Source: Thalassospira lohafexi
GTDB lineage: Bacteria; Pseudomonadota; Alphaproteobacteria; Rhodospirillales; Thalassospiraceae
Assembly: GCF_002844275.1 (NCBI RefSeq)
Contig: NZ_NXGX01000007.1
Span: 124,001-188,000, forward strand
Direction of reading: 5' to 3'
Length of the DNA: 64,000 bases
Below the pieces are notes generated by a model. That model had not been told where the DNA came from. It worked only from the letters and a program-made list of their open reading frames with translations, and made no database searches. Shown here one piece after another: positions 8,581 through 17,925 of the stretch (position 1 is its first letter; each line of letters starts with the position of its first letter). The position numbers were made by a program, and so were the translations under genes.

Positions 8581-10497
8581 CTAACCCTCGCCTTCTTCGG
8601 ACTGTGGCGGCTTTGGACGAAGCTGAGCGCTGGCTGGCAGATCGGCTGCTGATATCCCCGGTCTGGCAGATTGTAGTTCCTGCGCCTTGATTAAAAGGTC
8701 ACGGACAATCGGGGCTGCGACTGACGACCCACCGCCGCCATGATCGACCACAACTGCACATGCATAGCGTGGATTTTCAATCGGGGCAAAGGCAACAAAC
8801 AGAGCGTGATCGCGATATTTCCATGGTAAGTCATCATTGTCCAGAACACCGGTGGTCTGGCGTTCGCGCATGGTGATCCGGCGGACCTGGCTGGTGCCGC
8901 TTTTACCCGCCAGTTCCATGCCTTTGATATCAATGCGTGCTCGATACCCTGTGCCATGGAGTTCGTTACTGACCCCGTTCATGCCGTCGCGTACACGCGC
9001 AAGGCTGGCACGGCTGATCTGGATATCAGGGAATTCTTCGTTCTGGCGGCTTGAAATGCCATCCGGTGCCACATGATCACGCGTCAGATGGGGTTTAACG
9101 GCTTTACCCGATGCAATACGCGCCGTCATGGTGCAAAGCTGAAGCGGGGTGGTTAAAACATACCCCTGACCAATGGATGCAATCAGAGTTTCGCCGCCTT
9201 GCCAGCGTTTGCCGAGCTGGATCTCTTTCCAGTCTTTGGTCGGGATCAGGCCACTGCGTTCATTGGGAAGGTCAATGCCGGTTTCTGTACCCAGGCCAAG
9301 CTTATTGGCCATCGCTGCAATCCGATCAATGCCAATTTTCTGGGAAATTTCATAGTAATAGACATCGCAGGAATGCTTGAGCGAGTTATGCATGTTGACC
9401 CAACCATGCCCGCCGCGCTTCCAGCAGTGGAAACGGGCATTGCCCAAATCGAGATACCCGTTACAGAAGAACCTCTGGTCCGCTGAAATGATGCCAGATT
9501 CAAGTCCCGCCAAGGCAACGCACATCTTAAATGTCGAACCGGGAGCATAGGTGCCGTTCACAGCCTTGTTTGACAGCGGTGAATAGGGATTGTTGACCAG
9601 AGAATTCCAAAGTCTGTGCGAAATGCCAGTGGTAAAAGCGTTGGGGTCATAGGCCGGGTGGGACGCCATGGCGAGCACCTCGCCATTATGGATGTCCATA
9701 ACGACCGCAGATGCGCTTTCCTGTCTTGAAAGCCGTTGATTGGCATAACGTTGCAATTCAAGATCAAGCGTCATGACGACGGTGTTACCGCTTTCGCCTT
9801 CTTCGCGTTCAAGTTCGCGGATCACGCGGCCCAGGGCATTGACTTCGACCTGACTTGTTCCTGCTTTCCCCCGCAGTGCTAGATCATAAACCTTTTCAAT
9901 GCCGCTTTTACCGATGGTAAAGCCCGGCAATTCCAAAAGCGGATCGCCGTTCAGTTCCTTTTCGGAAACAGCGGCAACATACCCCAGTGTGTGGGCAAGG
10001 TGCGGTCCTTCCGGGTAATCACGTGATCGACCGGCATCGATTATAAGGCCGGGCAGGTCGGGTGCGTTAACACCAACCCGTGCGACTTCATCCCATGTCA
10101 GATTGTCTCGAACGGTTACCGGAACAAAGGACCGCCGCTTTGCAACATCGCGTTCAACCCGTTCGATGATACCCGGGCCAAGATCAATAATCTGATTAAG
10201 GATTTCAAGAGTGCGGCGCACGTCAGGTGTTTGTTCGCGCACAATCATGATGTGATAATTTTGACGGTTCACGGCCAGCTGGGCGCCGAACCGGTCGGTA
10301 ATCAGGCCGCGCGGTGGTGGCAGCAAGCGATGAGAAATACGGTTTTCATCGGCCAGTGTCCGGTATCGGTCACTTTCAAGCACCTGAAGGTAGTACATGC
10401 GTGCAGCCAGACCGGTCAGCAATAATCCCTTGCCCGCACCCAGCATCAGGGCGCGTCGGGTGAATAGTTTGTATCTGTCTGAATCGCGGTGCCACAT
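8581..10497 (-). CDS. mrdA: Penicillin-binding protein 2 (elongation transpeptidase)
   Basis: 638-residue class B PBP that cross-links peptidoglycan in the elongasome with RodA. There is one N-terminal membrane anchor (about 18-36), then the dimerisation/pedestal region (PPRGLITDRFG at about 61-71). The transpeptidase domain has the nucleophile motif STFK at Ser321-Lys324, an SxN-position motif SCD near 376, and KSGT at 532-535. Usual length for an alphaproteobacterial PBP2. The gap to mreD is 168 bp, wider than other gaps in this operon, so an extra promoter is possible. Confidence 0.96.
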   Translation of the reverse strand: MWHRDSDRYKLFTRRALMLGAGKGLLLTGLAARMYYLQVLESDRYRTLADENRISHRLLPPPRGLITDRFGAQLAVNRQNYHIMIVREQTPDVRRTLEILNQIIDLGPGIIERVERDVAKRRSFVPVTVRDNLTWDEVARVGVNAPDLPGLIIDAGRSRDYPEGPHLAHTLGYVAAVSEKELNGDPLLELPGFTIGKSGIEKVYDLALRGKAGTSQVEVNALGRVIRELEREEGESGNTVVMTLDLELQRYANQRLSRQESASAVVMDIHNGEVLAMASHPAYDPNAFTTGISHRLWNSLVNNPYSPLSNKAVNGTYAPGSTFKMCVALAGLESGIISADQRFFCNGYLDLGNARFHCWKRGGHGWVNMHNSLKHSCDVYYYEISQKIGIDRIAAMANKLGLGTETGIDLPNERSGLIPTKDWKEIQLGKRWQGGETLIASIGQGYVLTTPLQLCTMTARIASGKAVKPHLTRDHVAPDGISSRQNEEFPDIQISRASLARVRDGMNGVSNELHGTGYRARIDIKGMELAGKSGTSQVRRITMRERQTTGVLDNDDLPWKYRDHALFVAFAPIENPRYACAVVVDHGGGGSSVAAPIVRDLLIKAQELQSARPGISAADLPASAQLRPKPPQSEEGEG

Positions 10498-10665
10498 GGG
10501 CGAAGATTACCTGTCTATGCTCGATAATATGGGCGGTGAAACCCGGTCGCTTGAGCCCGTTCTATCTGGCTTGTCTTTGCTTGGAAACCATCTTGTTACA
10601 TCATAACGGATCACCGTTGCCAAAACATCAACTTTGCCAGATTTTTCTATGCGTGATGCCGATGA

Positions 10666-11181
10666 TCACATATAGCGCAGCAAGCTATTCTGGGTGCGGG
10701 CCAGTACCCACGCAACAAGGGGGAAAAGTAAGGCTGTCAGCACATAACTGATCAATGTCGCCTTGATCGGCAAAAGAGCCCCGATAAGTGCCGAACTTAA
10801 CAGCCATTGCACCAACAATGCGGGAATCGCCACCAGTGCAAAACCCCACCACATCACGATGAACGACTTGTTGTGGAAGAAGCGTCCCTGACTGGCTGAG
10901 CCGGTTTGTACAAGCAACAGAACAAGTGAACTCACACCCAATGGCAAACCCATCAAAAGGTCCTGTAGCAACCCTAAAAAAAATGCGGTCAGGGCTGTTA
11001 GCAGATCAGGGCGGTTCACAGACCAGTAAAATACCGCCATCAAAGCCAAAGAAGGTGATGCTGTCGAGAGTAGGGGCAGGCTGACGGGCAGCAGATTGAT
11101 CAGAAGCAGAACGAAAACACTAAATGCCGGGAGAAGGCCGCGTGCAATAACGTCCAGTCTATGCCAGACGCCAGGTTTCAC
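10666..11181 (-). CDS. mreD: Rod shape-determining protein MreD
   Basis: 171 residues, almost all hydrophobic, with about five membrane segments. MreD links MreC and the elongasome in the inner membrane. Identification rests on size, topology and position directly after mreC, whose stop it overlaps by 4 nt, implying translational coupling; sequence signatures of MreD are weak by nature. Confidence 0.88.
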   Translation of the reverse strand: MKPGVWHRLDVIARGLLPAFSVFVLLLINLLPVSLPLLSTASPSLALMAVFYWSVNRPDLLTALTAFFLGLLQDLLMGLPLGVSSLVLLLVQTGSASQGRFFHNKSFIVMWWGFALVAIPALLVQWLLSSALIGALLPIKATLISYVLTALLFPLVAWVLARTQNSLLRYM

Positions 11182-12179
11182 GGACGGTCCCCTTCAGGGG
11201 CCGGCGGTTTGAACATCGGTTTGTGGGCATCAATCTCGGATTCCTTGGGCACTACACCAACACCGGCGGGTATGTCGGGTGCAAGGTTGGTGGCATCGGT
11301 GTTTGATGGCGCCTGACTTTGGCGGATGCGTTGCTCACTCAGGATGCCATGCAGGCCATAATTGGCAACACGCAGGTATTCAAGCTGATGGCGGCGGAAC
11401 AGCGGGGCAATACGCACCGCATTTTCCGAAACCGACGATACAACGCCAACCGGAATACCCGGCGGGAATGCACCACCATGGCCGGACGTCAGAATGCGGT
11501 CACCCGGTGCGACCGTTGCATCCGCCGTCAGGAATGTCAGAAGCGGGCGGGTGGTGTTGTCGCCTGATACAAATGCGCGATCGCGCGAATTCTCAACAAT
11601 GACCGGAACGCGCGAATTGATGTCGGTAATCAAAAGCACACGCGAAGCCTGATACCCGGCTTCGGCAATGCGCCCGACAAGACCTTCGTCGGCGATAACC
11701 GCCTGTCCCTTAATCACCCCGTCACGCGATCCTGCCGAAATCATCAGGCTGTGTGCATAAGCACCCCCCATATCCGCAATCACACGGGAGGTCACAAGAT
11801 GCAGGGAGGGTGGGGTTGTGTAATGCGCCAGATCACGCAGGCGGGTATTTTCGTGCGATAAATTACGTGCGGCTTGCTGCCATGCCAGCAATTGCTGGTT
11901 TTCGCGGCGCAGGCGTTCATTTTCCTCATACAGATGTGCGAGGTTGTAGGCTTTTTCGGTGAGTTCGTTGATGCTGGATGCGGGACGGGACACGATATTC
12001 ATCACCGGCGACACAAGGTCGGCCGATGCGGCCCGAATGCGTTCAATCAGGACTGTATCGGCCTTGCCCAAAAGCATTAGTCCAAAGGCCGAAAAGATCA
12101 ACAGAATGAAAGCGAAGCGGTGAAGCGCCGTACGTAACGGCGAAAAGATACGCTGCTGCGGACCGCCATGCTGTGCCAA
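11178..12179 (-). CDS. mreC: Rod shape-determining protein MreC
   Basis: About 333 residues: a short cytosolic tail, one membrane segment (FAFILLIFSAFGLMLLG), a coiled coil (AHLYEENERLRRENQQLL) and the periplasmic beta-barrel domain with GLVGRI and APGDRILTSGHGGAFPPGIP. It scaffolds PBP2 on the periplasmic side. The frame is open up to 12248, but the TTG at 12179 is preferred because GGGGA stands 6 nt upstream and this puts the membrane segment at the usual place; an ATG at 12194 is the alternative. The C-terminal 50 residues are proline-rich and probably disordered. Confidence 0.93.
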   Translation of the reverse strand: MAQHGGPQQRIFSPLRTALHRFAFILLIFSAFGLMLLGKADTVLIERIRAASADLVSPVMNIVSRPASSINELTEKAYNLAHLYEENERLRRENQQLLAWQQAARNLSHENTRLRDLAHYTTPPSLHLVTSRVIADMGGAYAHSLMISAGSRDGVIKGQAVIADEGLVGRIAEAGYQASRVLLITDINSRVPVIVENSRDRAFVSGDNTTRPLLTFLTADATVAPGDRILTSGHGGAFPPGIPVGVVSSVSENAVRIAPLFRRHQLEYLRVANYGLHGILSEQRIRQSQAPSNTDATNLAPDIPAGVGVVPKESEIDAHKPMFKPPAPEGDRP

Positions 12180-12304
12180 GAGTATTCCCCGCATTTCGAG
12201 AAAGGTTATCGAATATCCCATCAGGATATCCAACCTTAACGAAATCACCGAGTCGCGTCCAGTGTGGATACGACCCGGTGAAAAGTTTTTCGATCAGATC
12301 CGGA

Positions 12305-13363
<1,059 letters not shown>

Positions 13364-13527
13364 TTAATAGTAAAATCTTGAATACGAATGTACCGGCTTT
13401 GATAGCGCAAGGATTAAGCCGATGCACGAATAATCTGCTCAGGGGATTGAGGAATAATTAAGGCGCGTCAAATTCTTGAATTAAAGCAACAAAAACATGA
13501 TCAGGAATATGGTCTTGGCGGTTTAAT

Positions 13528-14442
13528 TCAATTTTGATCGCTTTTGTCTTCAATCTCGTTATCAGACAGGAAGTTCGTGATGAGGGATACGACTGCTGGA
13601 CTGTTTTCAACAGGAAGCCATTCCCGAGTCGCTTGTTTTTCAATTGTTTCGCCACTGTTCACCAGTTCGAACTGCACCGGTTTCCGGTTGGGTCCAAGGT
13701 CGCGGTCCATACGCCATTGGCACCACGCAGGGGGATTGAATGGATCATTCCTGATCCCGACCAATAAGCTTGGAACAAAATTGTCCATTTCTGACATGCA
13801 TTGTGGACGAAGCCCGACCAGGGCACGGAACCGTTCGGGAATGCGTTTGGCAAGTCCATGACGGTAAATGGTGAACTGGGCCGCGGCGGCACCATACCCA
13901 TAGCCAAACACGGCAATTCGTTTCGCGTCGATGTCTGGTTGCTGTGCAAGGTAGGAAAGTGCGCTTAGGGCATCAAACGACCAATAGGTGACGCCGTGTT
14001 TGGGTTTATCTAGTGAACCTTCTGTGCAATAGGCCTGCGACGGATGGGCCTGATAAGGGGAAATCAGCAAAACGCCAAGGCCGATATCTTGGAGAATGGC
14101 AATCCAGTTTTCGGGAAACTGGTCATTGCAATCGGGCAGGGCGACAACTGCGGCATGTTTGCGGCCTTGGGTCGGGTCAAAGTTCTTTGGTGGGAAATAA
14201 CGGGCAGGGATATCTGATTGCTTGCTGTTGTCAACGCCGGGAATTGTTTTCCCTTCGGCGATCAAACGTTGGCGCAGGCCGCTGACCGGATAAGGCTGGG
14301 CGGGGACCATAATCGACTGCGCAGGGGCCGCCTTCGCGGTTAGGGAGGCCGCTACAATCAAACACAAGGTGCTCACGCAAAACAGGCAACCAGCCAGCAG
14401 AAATCCCAGGCGACAGTGTCCGGAACTATGTAATCCAAGCAT
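13528..14442 (-). CDS. Exported alpha/beta-hydrolase-like protein (DLH-like), catalytic nucleophile apparently missing
   Basis: 304 residues. The N-terminal hydrophobic stretch (about 13-36, then AKAAPAQS) is a signal peptide or anchor, so it acts outside the cytoplasm. The fold looks like dienelactone hydrolase/prolyl-oligopeptidase-type alpha/beta hydrolases: AAVVALPDCNDQF, GVLLISPYQAHPSQAY, and DALSALSYLAQQPDIDAKRIAVFGYGYGAAAA. In that elbow the consensus G-x-(S/C)-x-G reads G-Y-G-Y-G, so Gly replaces the nucleophile. Four or five Cys in the mature part may form disulfides. It lies upstream of mreB on the same strand with a gap of 182 nt. Function unknown. Confidence 0.6.
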   Translation of the reverse strand: MLGLHSSGHCRLGFLLAGCLFCVSTLCLIVAASLTAKAAPAQSIMVPAQPYPVSGLRQRLIAEGKTIPGVDNSKQSDIPARYFPPKNFDPTQGRKHAAVVALPDCNDQFPENWIAILQDIGLGVLLISPYQAHPSQAYCTEGSLDKPKHGVTYWSFDALSALSYLAQQPDIDAKRIAVFGYGYGAAAAQFTIYRHGLAKRIPERFRALVGLRPQCMSEMDNFVPSLLVGIRNDPFNPPAWCQWRMDRDLGPNRKPVQFELVNSGETIEKQATREWLPVENSPAVVSLITNFLSDNEIEDKSDQN

Positions 14443-14541
14443 GTCATCACCCCGATCATGGTTTCACGAGATGATATCACAAAGTGCGACCGCACGATAT
14501 TTACATCAGACAGAGCGGGTGACGTGAGATAGAGAGCGCGC

Positions 14542-14571
14542 AAAAAAAGGTGGCGAAACCGCCACCTTTTT
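14542..14571 (-). terminator. Terminator of leuA
   Basis: GGTGGCG/CGCCACC perfect stem with a 4-nt loop, flanked by A and T runs on both sides, so it can also end plus-strand transcripts. It lies directly after the leuA stop on the minus strand. Confidence 0.85.
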
Positions 14572-14593
14572 CAAAACTTGTGAAAAGTACCGA

Positions 14594-16144
14594 TCAGGAC
14601 GCCATGGCATCCGGTGCAGTTCTTTTGCTTTTTTCAATCAGCTTGTTAACGGCGGTGACATAGGCAACACAGGACGCGACAACCGTGTCGGTATCTGATG
14701 CATTACCAACCACAGTACGGTCTTCACCGTCGAGTTTAACTGTCACAGTACCTTGTGCGTCGGTACCCTCGGTCACGGCGTGAACCTGATAGAGTTTCAG
14801 GCGCCAGTCATGGGGATAGATTTCCTTGATCGCATTAAACGTCGCGTCAATCGGGCCATCACCGGTGGTTTTCGCCGTGCGGCTTTCGCCATCCACAGTC
14901 AGTTCGAGTTCCGCCGTCTGCGGTCCGCGTGAGCCACAGGTCACGGTCAGGCCAACGAACTTGATGTGCTCGTTGTCACGCATGCCGTCATCGACCAGAG
15001 CGACAATATCGTCGTCGTAAACTTCTTTTTTCTTGTCGGCCAGTTCCTTGAAGCGTGCAAAGGCATCTTCGATGGCATTGTCGCCCAGTTCGGTAAAGCC
15101 CAGTTCCTTGAGCTTTTCCTTAAAGGCGTGGCGACCGGAATGCTTGCCCATCACCAGGCTGGATTTATTCAGGCCGATGCTTTCGGGCTTCATGATTTCA
15201 TAGGTTTCAGCATTTTTCAGGAAGCCGTCCTGATGGATGCCGCTTTCATGGGCAAATGCGTTCGCGCCAACAATGGCCTTATTTGGCTGGACAACAAAGC
15301 CCGAAACGGCCGAAACCAAACGCGATGCGTTCATGATTTTGGTTGAATCAATGCCGGTTTCATACGGAAAGGCATCATTGCGGGTTTTCAGCGCCATAAT
15401 GATTTCTTCGAGTGCGGCATTCCCGGCACGTTCGCCCAAACCATTGATGGTGCATTCGATTTGACGCGCACCGGCATGAACAGCTGCCAGCGAATTCGAT
15501 ACCGCCATGCCCAGATCATTGTGGCAATGAACCGACAGGATTGCCTTGTCGATGTTTGGCACGCGGTTAAACAGCATGGTCATCAGATCGGCATATTCGG
15601 TCGGGGTAGTATAGCCAACCGTATCGGGGATGTTGATTGTGGTTGCGCCGGCGTCAATTGCCGCTTCAACGCAGCGGCACAGGAAGTCGTGCTCGGTCCG
15701 TGAGCCGTCTTCTGCTGACCATTCAACATCATCGGTGAATTTACGCGCCAGCGTCACACTTTCGATGACCTTTTCCAGAACGCGTTCTGGTTCCATCTGC
15801 AATTTGTATTTCATGTGCAGCGGGCTTGTTGAGATAAAGGTGTGAATACGTTTGTTTTCCGCAGGTTCCAGCGCCTCGGCAGCGCGTTCAATATCACCCT
15901 TGGCCGCACGGGACAGCGAACAGATGGTCGGGCCCTTGATTTGCTTGGCGATTTCATTGACGGATCTGAAGTCGCCATTCGATGCGATGGCAAAGCCTGC
16001 TTCGATGACGTCAACTTTCAGTTCCGCCAGAGCATGTGCCACACGCAGTTTCTCATCGAGCGTCATCGACGCACCCGGGGATTGTTCCCCATCACGCAGG
16101 GTGGTGTCAAAAATGATGACGCGATTGTCGTTTGCACTAGCCAT
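14594..16144 (-). CDS. leuA: 2-isopropylmalate synthase
   Basis: 516 residues; first committed step of leucine synthesis, joining acetyl-CoA and 2-oxoisovalerate. The N-terminal HMGL-like TIM barrel has FDTTLRDGEQSPG and the metal-binding SVHCHNDLGMA. The C-terminal LeuA dimer domain (about 390-500) is the leucine feedback site. Ribosome site AGGA lies 9 nt before the ATG. A leucine-rich leader ORF with an inverted repeat lies 145-290 nt upstream on the same strand, so control by leucine-dependent attenuation is likely. A strong terminator follows, so it is probably a single-gene unit with its leader. Confidence 0.97.
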   Translation of the reverse strand: MASANDNRVIIFDTTLRDGEQSPGASMTLDEKLRVAHALAELKVDVIEAGFAIASNGDFRSVNEIAKQIKGPTICSLSRAAKGDIERAAEALEPAENKRIHTFISTSPLHMKYKLQMEPERVLEKVIESVTLARKFTDDVEWSAEDGSRTEHDFLCRCVEAAIDAGATTINIPDTVGYTTPTEYADLMTMLFNRVPNIDKAILSVHCHNDLGMAVSNSLAAVHAGARQIECTINGLGERAGNAALEEIIMALKTRNDAFPYETGIDSTKIMNASRLVSAVSGFVVQPNKAIVGANAFAHESGIHQDGFLKNAETYEIMKPESIGLNKSSLVMGKHSGRHAFKEKLKELGFTELGDNAIEDAFARFKELADKKKEVYDDDIVALVDDGMRDNEHIKFVGLTVTCGSRGPQTAELELTVDGESRTAKTTGDGPIDATFNAIKEIYPHDWRLKLYQVHAVTEGTDAQGTVTVKLDGEDRTVVGNASDTDTVVASCVAYVTAVNKLIEKSKRTAPDAMAS

Positions 16145-16164
16145 TGTCTTGTTTCCTGATCAAA

Positions 16165-16177
16165 CGGGCCTTGCCCG
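16165..16177 (-). other. Small hairpin before the leuA ribosome site
   Basis: CGGGC and GCCCG are separated by 3 nt, about 20 nt upstream of the leuA start. It could affect ribosome access or be part of the leader's alternative folding; small enough to be chance. Confidence 0.3.
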
Positions 16178-16229
16178 GTATATATAAATTCTGTCTGGAA
16201 GGAGTGCGGGCCATCTGGCGCGGCTTTTT

Positions 16230-16296
16230 CCCCTGAGCTGCGGCACCGTGATCAACATCGTCTGCGTGATCTGGTCCGTCGTCTTTCGCTCAGGGG
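16230..16296 (-). promoter_or_regulatory. Long-range inverted repeat of the leuA leader (attenuator element)
   Basis: On the minus-strand transcript CCCCTGAGC (16296-16288) pairs perfectly over 9 bp with GCTCAGGGG (16238-16230). The 5' arm contains the stop codon of the leucine-rich leader peptide. A ribosome finishing the leader would cover this arm; one stalled upstream on leucine codons would leave it free. No clear U run follows the 3' arm, so a simple intrinsic-terminator model is not proven; Rho-dependent or translational control is also possible. Confidence 0.5.
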
Positions 16297-16436
16297 CGTG
16301 TAAGTCGTAGCGCGCCTAGGGCAGCGAGACCAAGTAGACCGAAAAGTAGGTTGAGAGCAGACAGCACAAAGGCGCCCGAAGCGGTGGCTTCGGCGCGATC
16401 GGCAAATGCATCAATGTTGCAATTGTCTGCGGTCAT
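16290..16436 (-). CDS. leuL: Leucine-rich leader peptide of leuA
   Basis: A 48-residue ORF ending 145 nt before leuA on the same strand. The last 24 residues hold 10 leucines (LNLLFGLLGLAALGALRL), including two LL pairs. Four of the ten are CTA codons, usually rare in such genomes, and three are CTT; only one is CTG. This codon choice is what a leucine-sensing attenuator needs. The stop codon lies inside the 5' arm of a 9-bp inverted repeat. The ribosome site is weak. The protein product itself probably has no role. The identity is inferred from composition and position; no homolog search was possible. Confidence 0.75.
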   Translation of the reverse strand: MTADNCNIDAFADRAEATASGAFVLSALNLLFGLLGLAALGALRLTRP

Positions 16437-16486
16437 CGGTCTTCATCAAATGGTTTGCTAGGCCAGACGGTGCTGGCGACGTCCCC

Positions 16487-16515
16487 AATTTCGTTTGAGC
16501 GTCCACGAAGGTCAA
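16487..16515 (-). promoter_or_regulatory. Candidate promoter of leuL-leuA
   Basis: Minus-strand TTGACC (16515-16510), 17-nt spacer, GAAATT (16492-16487). The -35 is good, the -10 weak (3 of 6). It would start transcription about 45 nt before the leader ATG. The rest of the 16437-16745 gap holds the divergent 5' region of the LysE-family gene and nothing else recognisable. Confidence 0.4.
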
Positions 16516-16745
16516 GTAATTTTTGTATCTTTTGTCGGCTTTTTTGAGTGGAATTTAGCGAGCCACTCTAATCGGCAGGCTCATTCTTTGGCTTTGACGG
16601 GGCATTTTAATGTTCAGGCATGCCATAGTTGGAAAAAGATGCTGGCTGGGTTTCACGTTATCAGGTAGTGGTTTTGCCCTGATTTTGCGAATTGCGAGAT
16701 TTGCGTATCACAGTTGCGTGCCACCCACCGTTACAGGAATATTCT

Positions 16746-17369
16746 ATGGTCAGTTTGTCCTTGATCGGGGCCTTTATCCCGACGGCCTTTTTTGTCTCGA
16801 TTACGCCGGGCATGTGCATGACGCTTGCGTTGACACTTGGCATGACCATTGGGCTTCGTCGGACATTATGGATGATGATGGGCGAACTGGTCGGTGTGGG
16901 AATTGTTGTTGTTGCGTCGGCGCTGGGGGTGGCGGCGGTAATGTTGCAGTACCCGGCGATATTCGCCGTCTTTAAATATATTGGCGGTGCATATCTTGCG
17001 TGGTTGGGCATTCAGTTGTGGCTATCGCGCGGACGCATGGCAATTTCATCCGAAGTCGAGGGTGCCAAGACGGCAACCCCCTATGGCTTGATAACCCAGG
17101 GGTTCGTGACGGCCATTGCCAATCCAAAAGGCTGGGCTTTCATGATTTCATTGCTGCCCCCCTTTATCAGTCTGGAACATGCGATGGCGCCACAGCTTTC
17201 GGTGCTGGTTGCAATCATCCTGATGACCGAACTGATTTGCATGACGCTGTATGCGACAGGTGGCCGTTCGTTGCGTCGGTTCCTTGAAAAAAGTGGCAAT
17301 GTCCGGATACTCAACCGGATCGCAGGAACCTTGATGGTGGCTGTTGGCATTTGGTTGGCATCAAGCTGA
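16746..17369 (+). CDS. LysE/RhtB family amino-acid exporter
   Basis: 207 residues with about six membrane segments and the family N-terminus FIPTAFFVSITPGMCM, followed by the IANPKGWAF motif in the middle. The family exports amino acids or related small molecules. The start at 16746 has AGGA (16735-16738) 7 nt upstream; the frame is open 18 codons further up without support. It diverges from leuA-leuL, so amino-acid export is plausible, but the substrate cannot be read from sequence. Confidence 0.88.
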   Translation: MVSLSLIGAFIPTAFFVSITPGMCMTLALTLGMTIGLRRTLWMMMGELVGVGIVVVASALGVAAVMLQYPAIFAVFKYIGGAYLAWLGIQLWLSRGRMAISSEVEGAKTATPYGLITQGFVTAIANPKGWAFMISLLPPFISLEHAMAPQLSVLVAIILMTELICMTLYATGGRSLRRFLEKSGNVRILNRIAGTLMVAVGIWLASS

Positions 17370-17500
17370 GTGTGTGGCCGGAACCGGGATGCGACCCCGT
17401 TTGAAAAAGCCCTAAGTCGTTATTCTTTCGTGCGTTAATGTTTGTTTTGTTACTTGGCATTACCATATGCAATTAAGGAAAAATTGCAGGGTGAGCAGTC

Positions 17501-17818
17501 ATGCGCGAGATGCGCTGTATCGTTTTTGAAGATGGTGAACTGGTCAAGGCGCTGATGGCGTATCGCCGTCGTTCGGGCAAACCTCTTCCGTCTGGGCAGA
17601 TCAGCGGTCTTGAGATCGAAAAAAAGCCGGAAGTCATCGTGCGGATGTCAATCACATCGGATGCCGGCGAAACGGTCGTCGTGCCAAGCTCGGGGGCAGA
17701 ACTTGCTGCGGCAATGATCGCGTATTGCATTGATACAAGAGTACCTGTGCCTGCATCCTCGAACAAATCCATCACGACGATTGATGGTCATATAGCCCTT
17801 AAAGTTATGCTGAGCTGA
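17501..17818 (+). CDS. Conserved-looking hypothetical protein
   Basis: 105 residues with ribosome site AGGGTGAG 5 nt before the ATG. No signal peptide or membrane segment. The pattern MRCIVFEDGELVKALMAYRRR and ITSDAGETVVVPSSGAELAAAMIAYC suggests a small alpha/beta fold. No family recognised. A strong terminator follows it, supporting that it is a real transcribed gene. Confidence 0.6.
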   Translation: MREMRCIVFEDGELVKALMAYRRRSGKPLPSGQISGLEIEKKPEVIVRMSITSDAGETVVVPSSGAELAAAMIAYCIDTRVPVPASSNKSITTIDGHIALKVMLS

Positions 17819-17854
17819 TGTATTCTGAACGGGTCAGAATAGAGGCCTAGAAAC

Positions 17855-17886
17855 AAAAAAATCGCGGAGTAAACCGCGATTTTTTT
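17855..17886. terminator. Bidirectional terminator
   Basis: AAAAAAATCGCGG and CCGCGATTTTTTT form a perfect 13-bp inverted repeat with a 6-nt loop, between the convergent 105-residue gene and the 344-residue gene. Works on both strands. Confidence 0.9.
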
Positions 17887-17925
17887 GTTTGTGATTTAGC
17901 TGCAATTGTTCTGTGCAAGCCTTTA

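Noticed and set aside
16197-16296. Classic intrinsic terminator in the leuA leader
   Set aside because: The inverted repeat is there, but the minus-strand transcript has A, not U, after the 3' arm.
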